NCBI RefSeq assembly: GCF_002214545.1
Contig: NZ_CP015105.1
Location: forward strand, 1,364,001 to 1,428,000
Direction: 5' to 3'
DNA: 64,000 nt
DNA from: Thermococcus thioreducens
GTDB taxonomy: Archaea; Methanobacteriota_B; Thermococci; Thermococcales; Thermococcaceae
Under the pieces are notes generated by a model. The model worked only from the letters and a program-made list of their open reading frames with translations. It ran no database searches and was not told the origin of the DNA. The stretch's first letter is position 1; the number at the start of each line of letters is the position of its first letter. This document shows positions 22,700 to 28,809 of this stretch, in pieces. The translations under genes were made by a program, and so were the position numbers.

Positions 22700-23773
22700 G
22701 TGGAGGTAAGATACAGGCCAGAGGAGCTGACGAGACTTCCGAGAAGCGTGAGGTATGAGAAAGGAAAGGTCATCATGATCGACCAGACCCTTTTGCCGGG
22801 GGAGTTCAAAACGATAGAGCTGACGACCGTTGACCAAGTCGCGGAAGCGATAGTCACGATGAAGGTCCGCGGTGCGCCGGCGATAGGCGCGGCTGCCGCT
22901 TTCGGCCTGGCTCTCTACGCGGACACAACGAAGGCCAAAACCAAGGACGAGTTCATGGACGGCTTTTATCGTGCCTACGAGGGGCTCAAGAACACGAGGC
23001 CGACGGCTGTAAACCTCTTCTGGGCCCTCAACAGGATTAAAAAGCTCGTGGAGGAGAACCTTGAAAGCCCGCTCGGTGAGATTAAGAGGATTATTGTCGC
23101 CGAGGCTCAGAAAATAGCGGACGAGGATGTTGAAGCAAACCTCAGGATGGGACACTACGGAGCCGAGGCCCTGCCGGAGGGAAACGTTCTCACCCACTGC
23201 AACGCCGGAAGCCTCGCAACTGTCCAGCTCGGAACGGTTGGAGCCGTTCTGAGGGTAATGCACAAGGACGGAACGCTGAAGCTCCTCTGGGTGGACGAGA
23301 CGAGGCCCGTCCTTCAGGGCGCGAGGCTTTCCGCGTGGGAGTATCACTACGACGGCATTCCGCTAAAGCTGATAACCGACAACATGGCCGGTTTTGTGAT
23401 GCAGCAGGAGAAGGTTGACGCGATAATAGTCGGTGCCGACAGGATTGTAGCGAACGGCGACTTCGCCAACAAGATTGGCACTTACACACTAGCAGTTCTC
23501 GCGAAGGAGCACGGGATACCGTTCTTCACGGTCGCACCGCTGTCAACGATTGACATGAGCCTCAAGAGCGGGAAAGAGATACCCATAGAGGAGAGGAAGC
23601 CGGAGGAAGTTCTCACCTGCGGTGGCTGTAAGATTGCCCCAGATGTGGACGTATACAACCCTGCCTTCGACGTCACGCCCCACAAGTATCTCACTGGAAT
23701 AATCACGGATCAGGGCGTTGTCTACCCGCCCTTCGAGAGGAATTTGAAGAGGCTTTTCAAGGAAGAACCGTGA
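22700..23773 (+). CDS. mtnA: S-methyl-5-thioribose-1-phosphate isomerase (eIF2B-like fold)
   Basis: A 357-residue MtnA. It isomerises 5-methylthioribose-1-phosphate to methylthioribulose-1-phosphate in methionine salvage. MKVRGAPAIGAAAAFG binds the phosphate, THCNAGSLATVQLGT carries the catalytic Cys, and VGADRIVANGDFANKIGTY carries the catalytic Asp. The relatives are regulatory eIF2B subunits and ribose-1,5-bisphosphate isomerase; the Cys/Asp pair and the length favour MtnA. GTG 22700 gives the family start VEVRYRPEEL after GGGGTGGTG; GTG 22691 is the alternative. Its 3' end overlaps a convergent PIN toxin gene. Confidence 0.93.
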   Translation: MEVRYRPEELTRLPRSVRYEKGKVIMIDQTLLPGEFKTIELTTVDQVAEAIVTMKVRGAPAIGAAAAFGLALYADTTKAKTKDEFMDGFYRAYEGLKNTRPTAVNLFWALNRIKKLVEENLESPLGEIKRIIVAEAQKIADEDVEANLRMGHYGAEALPEGNVLTHCNAGSLATVQLGTVGAVLRVMHKDGTLKLLWVDETRPVLQGARLSAWEYHYDGIPLKLITDNMAGFVMQQEKVDAIIVGADRIVANGDFANKIGTYTLAVLAKEHGIPFFTVAPLSTIDMSLKSGKEIPIEERKPEEVLTCGGCKIAPDVDVYNPAFDVTPHKYLTGIITDQGVVYPPFERNLKRLFKEEP

Positions 23774-24173
23774 AGCCTTCCTTTTCCGCGGCGTTTTTCA
23801 ATCTTTCATCAAAGGTGGCAAAGATCGAGGCCTCATCTTTAATCCTTAGGGCAGATGCAAGTTGCAGGGAATCCAGGGTTTTAAGTCCATGTTTGAGAAC
23901 AAGGGAGATCGCAAGGCTTATGGTCTCGCTTGAGATTGTAACGACCACATAGTCTTCAAGGTCTGAGTAAAACCTTTCAAGAACCCAATCAAGCTTGCGT
24001 TTTGTGAGTTCCCCACTAAGAAATCGCCTGTTTAGTGCCGATGTCATTTCAAGTATGGCCAGCTCTGAAATAGCAACGATGTAATTTCTCATAAGCTCAT
24101 TAACAATTGAACTTCCGCGTTCGATATGGTAACGTTTCACAAGCGCGCTGGTATCAAAAAACGCTACCTCCAC
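23757..24173 (-). CDS. vapC: VapC-type PIN-domain toxin
   Basis: A 138-residue PIN nuclease. VAFFDTSALVKRYHIERGS has the first Asp and the typical VapC start, SELAILEMTSALNR has the second acidic residue, and LKTLDSLQLASALR and FATFDERLKNAAEKEG hold the third and fourth. All four acidic positions are present, so it should be active. It starts at GTG 24173 and overlaps the antitoxin stop by ten bases, indicating coupled translation. It would cleave tRNA or rRNA when free of its antitoxin; the actual target is unknown. Its end overlaps mtnA by 17 bases in a tail-to-tail arrangement. Confidence 0.87.
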   Translation of the reverse strand: MEVAFFDTSALVKRYHIERGSSIVNELMRNYIVAISELAILEMTSALNRRFLSGELTKRKLDWVLERFYSDLEDYVVVTISSETISLAISLVLKHGLKTLDSLQLASALRIKDEASIFATFDERLKNAAEKEGFTVLP

Positions 24174-24328
24174 TCCTCATCCCTCTCTCTGAGAATCTCA
24201 CCGCTAAGTTCGCCCTTGACGGATTTCAAAATCTCCCTAACTTCATCGATTGGAGGAGCTTTTTTCAAGAACCTTTTCAGGTGGGGGTAGGTTATCATGA
24301 GCTGAACGCGCCTCGCTGAGAGGGGCAT
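24164..24328 (-). CDS. vapB: Short VapB-like antitoxin
   Basis: A 54-residue protein beginning PLSARRVQLMITYPHLKR and ending ILRERDEEWR. It lies directly upstream of and overlaps the PIN toxin gene, has the charged amphipathic helix expected to occupy a VapC active site (ILKSVKGELSGEILRERDEE), and is preceded by GGTGATG. The N-terminal DNA-binding part is short, so a full ribbon-helix-helix is not obvious; a homologue search would be needed to name the antitoxin class. The identification rests mainly on position and size. Confidence 0.7.
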   Translation of the reverse strand: MPLSARRVQLMITYPHLKRFLKKAPPIDEVREILKSVKGELSGEILRERDEEWR

Positions 24329-24353
24329 GGCATCACCGGTTAAAGTTTAGCCA

Positions 24354-24644
24354 TCAACCAATAAAACGTTTTCCCCAGAGCACCCCTCTAAGCTGTTCCA
24401 AGGGAGACCTCTTTTCCTCAACGACCTCCTCAACAAAAACGCCCTTTATCTCCCCGATTTCTTCCTCTATGGCCGGCAGGAGGAGGCCGAGAAGTTCCAA
24501 TGGCTCAAGGCAGTTGCAGTCGGTGGAATACTCAAAGGGTTCTTCGGAAAGCTCGACCCGGAGCGACACTCCGCCGCCAGTTTTCAGCACCTCAAAGGGA
24601 AACGTGCCGTTTTCTGCAATTATCTTACCTTTAACACGCATCAT
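24354..24644 (-). CDS. Small acidic protein of unknown function
   Basis: A 96-residue protein that I do not recognise. It begins MMRVKGKIIAENGTFPFEVL, followed by VSLRVELSEEPFEYS, then DCNCLEPLELLGLLLPAIEEE and a C-terminal stretch with GVLWGKRFIG. The alternating strands in residues 3-45 and the helix in 50-70 suggest a small alpha/beta domain; a DCNC pair could bind metal but has no second half. It is probably a monocistronic unit between the TA pair and the divergent alcohol dehydrogenase. Start could be ATG 24644 or 24641 (AGGGG lies just upstream). Confidence 0.65.
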   Translation of the reverse strand: MMRVKGKIIAENGTFPFEVLKTGGGVSLRVELSEEPFEYSTDCNCLEPLELLGLLLPAIEEEIGEIKGVFVEEVVEEKRSPLEQLRGVLWGKRFIG

Positions 24645-24759
24645 CCCCTAAATTGAGCCCCAGGATTAAAGGGTTTCTTAATCGGAAGGTTTTAAACCGG
24701 TGGTTAAACCCTCCGAGAACGTTAAAAGCTCTCCATCCAACTTAATCCCGGTGGTGGGG

Positions 24760-25896
24760 ATGTTCTGGCTGAAAACCCGGATAATTGAGGGAGAGGGAAG
24801 TTTGAGCCGTCTCTCCAGGGAAGTCAAAGGCCACGAGCGCGTTCTTATCCTTGCCAGCGGTTCGATGAAGAGGCACGGCTTCCTGAGCGAGGCCGAGGAC
24901 TACGTGAAGGAGGCCGGTGCGGAGGTCTTCTCGATAGCCGGTCTTCCGGCGGAGCCGAGCGTCGAGGTCATAGAGGAGTTCCTGCCCAAGGTGCGGGAGT
25001 TCGGGCCGGATCTTCTCGTGGCTATGGGTGGGGGGAGCGTGATAGACACCACCAAGGCCCTTAAAGTCTTCTATGACGCGCCAGAGCTGAACTTTGGGGA
25101 GATTGCCTTCATAGACAGGTTTTCGAAGCCAAAGCCTGTCCCCAGGCTCAAAACACTCCTCATAGCGATACCCTCGACGAGCGGAGCCGGTAGTGAGGTT
25201 TCGGGGGCGAGCGTGCTGAAGAAGGGCGGCGTCAAATACAACATAGTCACCCCCGAGATAGCACCCGACGTTGCCATACTCGATCCCAGGTTGCCGAGGA
25301 CGATGCCCCCTGAAGTCGCGAGGAATTCCGGCCTTGACGTCCTCGTCCACGGGATAGAGGCCTACACGACGAAAGTTGCCAGCCCCTTCAGCGACGCCAT
25401 GGCGATCAAGGCGATAAAGACCGTTTACAGGTGGTTGCCCTTGTCAGTTAAGGGCGACGAAGAGGCCAGGGCGAGGGTCCACTACGCGGCGACGATGGCG
25501 GGGATAGCTTTCCTCAACGCGCGCCTCGGCCTGTGCCATGCTATGAGCCACAAGGCGGCGTGGATTGGCCCTCACGGCCTACTCAACGCGGTATTCCTCC
25601 CCTACGTGATGGAGTTTAACGCAAGCAAAAGCGACTACGCGAGGAGACGCTACGCTGAGATAGCGAGGGAGCTCGGCTTCCAGACAGCTAAAGACCTCAT
25701 TGAGGTTGTCAAGGAGCTCAACGAGATGCTTGGCGTTCCAAAACTGGGCGAGCTGGTTGACGAGGAGACGTTCGCCTCGAAGGTCGAGGAGATGGCCGAG
25801 AAGACCTACCACGACGGGCTTATAGCCTTCAACCCGGTCGAGCCGAAGCCAGAGGAGATAAAGGAGCTTTACCTCAAGGCATACAGGGGAGAATGA
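24760..25896 (+). CDS. Iron-containing (group III) alcohol dehydrogenase
   Basis: A 378-residue Fe-ADH. The NAD(P) binding region is VAMGGGSVIDTTKALKVF and TSGAGSEVSGASVL. The metal ligands are Asp and His in SGLDVLVHGIEAY and two His in GLCHAMSHKAAWIGPHG, a full set for Fe2+ or Zn2+. Relatives reduce aldehydes or oxidise primary alcohols and diols; the substrate here is unknown, but Thermococcales Fe-ADHs usually detoxify aldehydes from fermentation using NADP(H). ATG 24760 is chosen because GGTGGGG precedes it; the upstream frame contains no family sequence. The MFS exporter gene lies convergently downstream. Confidence 0.92.
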   Translation: MFWLKTRIIEGEGSLSRLSREVKGHERVLILASGSMKRHGFLSEAEDYVKEAGAEVFSIAGLPAEPSVEVIEEFLPKVREFGPDLLVAMGGGSVIDTTKALKVFYDAPELNFGEIAFIDRFSKPKPVPRLKTLLIAIPSTSGAGSEVSGASVLKKGGVKYNIVTPEIAPDVAILDPRLPRTMPPEVARNSGLDVLVHGIEAYTTKVASPFSDAMAIKAIKTVYRWLPLSVKGDEEARARVHYAATMAGIAFLNARLGLCHAMSHKAAWIGPHGLLNAVFLPYVMEFNASKSDYARRRYAEIARELGFQTAKDLIEVVKELNEMLGVPKLGELVDEETFASKVEEMAEKTYHDGLIAFNPVEPKPEEIKELYLKAYRGE

Positions 25897-25905
25897 AAAG
25901 AGAAA

Positions 25906-27399
25906 TCAGCCGACGGTTATTTCCTTTTCTCCACCGTTTTCAACCTCGCGAATCTTTCCGCCCTTCATGACCTCCACTATGGCAAGGCTCAGCAGGGCGA
26001 GGAAGAGGTATATTCCAGCGGAAGTGCCGAAGAGCACCTCGTAGGCTTTCGTCGTTGGCACCTTTATCTGCACCCAGCTCGGAGCACCCGGCGGGTGGAA
26101 GAGGATGTAGTAGGTGCTCATAACCGTTCCGGCTATGGCTGGTCCCCACGTCGAGCCAAAGTTTCTGAACAGGCTGTTGGCACCGGTCGCCACACCCATG
26201 ACCCTCGGCGGGACGCTGAAGACGAGCACGTTGATGAGGGAGATGTTCATCAGAGTTATTCCAGCGCCAACGTAGGTTATCAGTCCAACGAAGGCCCAGA
26301 GGTGGTTCGGCGGAAGGTTCGGGGCGTACTTCGCGAGTATTCCAAGTCCAGAACTTGCTATCAATGCGCCAGTTATTGCGAGGGGCTTTGCCCCAACTTT
26401 CGGCATTATCCTGCCTGCGAGGGGAGCTACGATCAGCATCGCGAGGGCCATTGGGGTCATGAGCAGGCCACTCTCAAGGATGCTCTTGCCGAAGCCGTAT
26501 GGGGGCATCATCTGGAAGATGTAAGTGTTGGCCTGGCTCATCATCGAGATTCCAAAGGCCGCGAACATTATCCCAAGGTTCACTATGGCCGGGTTTCTGG
26601 AGGATATTATGTCAAGCGGAATCAGCGGGTTTTTCGCGCGCTTCTCCCAGAGGACAAGCAGAAAGGCACCGACTACCGAGACCGCAAAGAGGGCGAGCGT
26701 TTCCCTCGCGGTCCAGCCGACGTTCGGGGCACGGGTTACCGCAACCAGAGCAGGCACGACGGCCCAGACCAGAAAGATTACCCCTGGCCAGTCGATCTTC
26801 CCTGGATTCACGTAACGGCTCTCGCGGAGGATTTTCCATGCGAGGATGAACATCAGAACCGCAAAAGGTGCCGCCGAGTGGTAAGTCCACCTCCACCCCC
26901 AGTTCTGGGTGACGTAAGCACCCAAGGGAAGCGCAATGACCATCCCAACTCCAAACATGGCGCTTATCATTCCCTGAACCTGAGGCACCATCTCCGGAGG
27001 AAACTCCTCACGGACGAGGGAAAAGGCGAGGGGAAATATCGCCATGCCGAAGCCCTGTATAGCCCTCGTGAAGAGGAGCCACCCGAAACTCGGTGCAAAG
27101 CCGTTGAGGATAACGCCGAGGGTGTAGAAGCCGAGGGCAACCAAGAACATCCTCTTTTTGCCGTACATGTCGCCGAGCTTTCCAAACAAAGCCACGCTCA
27201 CCGTTCCGACGAGGAGGTAGATGGTCAGAATCCAGCTGACGTCGTTGGGGTTTACGGCAAATTCTTTCTGGATAGTTGGAAGTGCAGGGGTAAGCATCGC
27301 CTCGGTGTACATGACGAGCAGTGGGAGGATGACGACGACGAGCATCGCTTTTTTTGCATAGCTTAGGTCGTAGGCTTCGCCGTTCCTCTCGATTATCAC
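25906..27399 (-). CDS. MFS drug exporter, DHA2 (14-helix) family
   Basis: A 497-residue transporter with about 14 membrane helices. Motif A reads GKLGDMYGKKRMFLVAL in loop 2-3 and motif C follows in GMVIALPLGAYVTQNWGWRW. The first helix is preceded by an acidic/basic N-terminal stretch and MYTEAMLTPALPTI is the conserved helix-1 signature of DHA2 exporters such as EmrB and QacA. It should export hydrophobic or cationic compounds at the expense of the proton gradient. GTG 27399 follows GGTGATG. Two CGATRTATCG palindromes lie between the TATA box and the start, so it is likely under a local repressor, though no regulator gene is adjacent. Confidence 0.92.
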   Translation of the reverse strand: MIIERNGEAYDLSYAKKAMLVVVILPLLVMYTEAMLTPALPTIQKEFAVNPNDVSWILTIYLLVGTVSVALFGKLGDMYGKKRMFLVALGFYTLGVILNGFAPSFGWLLFTRAIQGFGMAIFPLAFSLVREEFPPEMVPQVQGMISAMFGVGMVIALPLGAYVTQNWGWRWTYHSAAPFAVLMFILAWKILRESRYVNPGKIDWPGVIFLVWAVVPALVAVTRAPNVGWTARETLALFAVSVVGAFLLVLWEKRAKNPLIPLDIISSRNPAIVNLGIMFAAFGISMMSQANTYIFQMMPPYGFGKSILESGLLMTPMALAMLIVAPLAGRIMPKVGAKPLAITGALIASSGLGILAKYAPNLPPNHLWAFVGLITYVGAGITLMNISLINVLVFSVPPRVMGVATGANSLFRNFGSTWGPAIAGTVMSTYYILFHPPGAPSWVQIKVPTTKAYEVLFGTSAGIYLFLALLSLAIVEVMKGGKIREVENGGEKEITVG

Positions 27400-27409
27400 C
27401 GTTCATCAC

Positions 27410-27431
27410 CGATGTATCGGACGATATATCG
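27410..27431 (-). promoter_or_regulatory. Double operator CGATGTATCG / CGATATATCG at the MFS promoter
   Basis: Two ten-base sites, CGATGTATCG (27410-27419) and the perfect palindrome CGATATATCG (27422-27431), are centred 12 bases apart, about one helix turn. They follow the TATA-like CTTTATAAG (27432-27440, read on the minus strand) and would cover the start of transcription. A MarR/TetR/PadR-type repressor is likely. Confidence 0.55.
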
Positions 27432-27492
27432 CTTATAAAGTTAGCGGTAGGGGTTATAAACTCGTGGAACAAACCAAAAGATGGGTGAGTGC

Positions 27493-27690
27493 ATGTCTGA
27501 GGTAATACCGGGAATATACCGAAAGGGGGAACTCATCTTAATTGATGGAAAGGAACTCCACGAGGGAGATACCATTACTGTCAGGATACTCACCCGGAAG
27601 GAACTGGTTGAAAGGCTGGCCGGAATCCTCGGCGAGGGAAGGGCGAGCGAGGTGGAAGAGTACCTGGAGGAACTCAACGAGAGGTTTTAG
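27493..27690 (+). CDS. Orphan DUF104/AF2212-like antitoxin
   Basis: A 65-residue protein: EVIPGIYRKGELILIDGKEL, then HEGDTITVRILTRKELVERL, then a helical tail. The first half is the small beta-barrel of the AF2212 (DUF104) antitoxins that pair with PIN toxins. ATG 27493 has GGTGAGTG just upstream. No PIN gene follows on this strand; the next 150 bases hold only a hairpin of IS200/IS605 type (27757-27787). The toxin was either lost or is provided elsewhere. The 27840-28594 PIN pair on the other strand has its own antitoxin. Confidence 0.75.
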   Translation: MSEVIPGIYRKGELILIDGKELHEGDTITVRILTRKELVERLAGILGEGRASEVEEYLEELNERF

Positions 27691-27756
27691 GCCATTAATG
27701 AACGCTTTGGAGATGTTTTTGTGCTCGTGCTCACCTCAATCGGGAGGTTCCCTCAC

Positions 27757-27787
27757 GAAAGCCTCATCCTTTAGGGATGGGTTGACC
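27757..27787 (+). repeat. IS200/IS605-like terminal hairpin remnant
   Basis: GAAAGCCTC is followed by the hairpin CATCCT-TT-AGGGATG (27765-27779) and GGTTGACC. It has the same GAAAG-CTC...CCTTTAGGG...GGG layout as the end at 15238, with paired changes in the stem. It probably marks a past insertion that removed or replaced the toxin gene after the orphan DUF104 antitoxin. Confidence 0.45.
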
Positions 27788-27839
27788 AGATATTAGGGAA
27801 TATTGGAACGAAGAGTTAAGGATTTTGGCGCTTTAGGTT

Positions 27840-28337
27840 TTATTCTTTATTGTGCATCATGAGAAACTCTTTGGGATTGAGGATGTAGAATTCGTGGCTA
27901 TTCAACTTGAATTTTTTGTTCTTGTCCCTCATTTTCAGCAGGTGTTTTCGATCGTACGTTATCAGAAACTCAGCCTTTGAGTTGTACACCACGTCGAGGA
28001 ACGGAACATCCCTCGGGTCATGAACCGTCTCAAGAAGAGCCTTCGAGTTTTGGAAGGAGCGCTTTACGGTAACTCTTGTGGACATGGCCAGAACGGCATC
28101 AATTCTTGTCCTTGAGATTGCAGGAGGAATTCGCTTGGCAACTTTTGGGTACGTCGCGACCCTATAGTACTCGCTTTTAGTTGAACCGGAATAATAGTGC
28201 CGGACTTTTCCCTCTGCAAGAAGTCTCACCACGTCGAAAGCATGGCCTTTCGGAGAAAGGAGTGCAGCTATTAGAACTGAAGTGTCAATGACTATTCGAG
28301 GCCGAGTTCCTTCAGCTTTTTCTCTATTCGCTGCCAT
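27840..28337 (-). CDS. PIN-domain toxin, COG1569-like family
   Basis: A 165-residue PIN nuclease of the family named putative toxin component. The core begins RPRIVIDTSVLIAALLSPKG (first Asp), with the second acidic residue near STKSEYYRVATYP, and the third and fourth in DVVYNSKAEFLITYDRKHLL and DPRDVPFLD. The family is distinct from standard VapC: it has a longer N terminus and a C-terminal PKEF extension. ATG 28337 lies inside the upstream helical gene (46-base overlap), which implies coupled translation and makes that gene the probable antitoxin. Target RNA unknown. Confidence 0.85.
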   Translation of the reverse strand: MAANREKAEGTRPRIVIDTSVLIAALLSPKGHAFDVVRLLAEGKVRHYYSGSTKSEYYRVATYPKVAKRIPPAISRTRIDAVLAMSTRVTVKRSFQNSKALLETVHDPRDVPFLDVVYNSKAEFLITYDRKHLLKMRDKNKKFKLNSHEFYILNPKEFLMMHNKE

Positions 28338-28594
28338 TTCTTTATCTCCTCCCTGGCCTTGTAGTAAAGCCTGACTGCGCCCTCTTCATTCATTGCAGGT
28401 TCCTCATTGCCCCATTCCTCAATGATTTTTTTGGCCTTTTCCTTCGTCACTTTCATTCGGGTCTTTTTGAGCTTCTCAAGGTTGGCCTTCCACTCGTAGT
28501 ACTCAAGGAGCTCCTTTGGGGAGACCCCAACGGCCTTGGCGACTTCCTCTATGAGGAGCCTTACACCTTCTGAATTCCTCACACTGACGGCCAT
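28292..28594 (-). CDS. Helical antitoxin of the PIN pair
   Basis: A 100-residue helical, highly charged protein (EVAKAVGVSPKELLEYYEWK, then KVTKEKAKKIIEEW, then EEIKKWQRIEKKLKEL). The first half resembles a helix-turn-helix (residues 10-32), the second half is a long amphipathic helix likely to bind the toxin. It immediately precedes and overlaps the COG1569-like PIN gene, the usual antitoxin position. The antitoxin class is not named here; assignment is by context. Confidence 0.75.
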   Translation of the reverse strand: MAVSVRNSEGVRLLIEEVAKAVGVSPKELLEYYEWKANLEKLKKTRMKVTKEKAKKIIEEWGNEEPAMNEEGAVRLYYKAREEIKKWQRIEKKLKELGLE

Positions 28595-28665
28595 TCATCA
28601 CACCTTAAAGGGGTTGAAGAAAAGGAATGTTATTAACTTTTCTTTAGCGGTACACTATCATCGGC

Positions 28666-28684
28666 TCAGTGTAGCACACACTGA
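28666..28684. promoter_or_regulatory. Inverted repeat TCAGTGT-AGCAC-ACACTGA upstream of the helicase gene
   Basis: Seven-base perfect arms with a 5-base spacer lie in the 215-base gap between the antitoxin and helicase genes, 82 bases past the antitoxin start on the divergent side. It could be the operator of the toxin-antitoxin operon. Nothing else was recognised in this gap. Confidence 0.35.
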
Positions 28685-28809
28685 CCATTGATACTTTGCA
28701 CACATTTTGAGTTCTTCGGTTCCCGGAAAACATAGTCAATGAAATGAAAACCCGGCTTAACGTTTTGGGACACAGTAAAGTTCAAGAGGTGAAGATTCTC
28801 CCTTAAACC

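Noticed and set aside
26095-27366. A 423-codon frame antisense to the MFS exporter
   Set aside because: His/Asp/Gln-rich mirror of a membrane protein gene; typical antisense shadow.
28666-28684. A separate regulator site for the Lhr helicase gene
   Set aside because: The repeat is over 120 bases from the helicase start and closer to the antitoxin promoter, so it is listed only as a tentative operator of the toxin-antitoxin pair.
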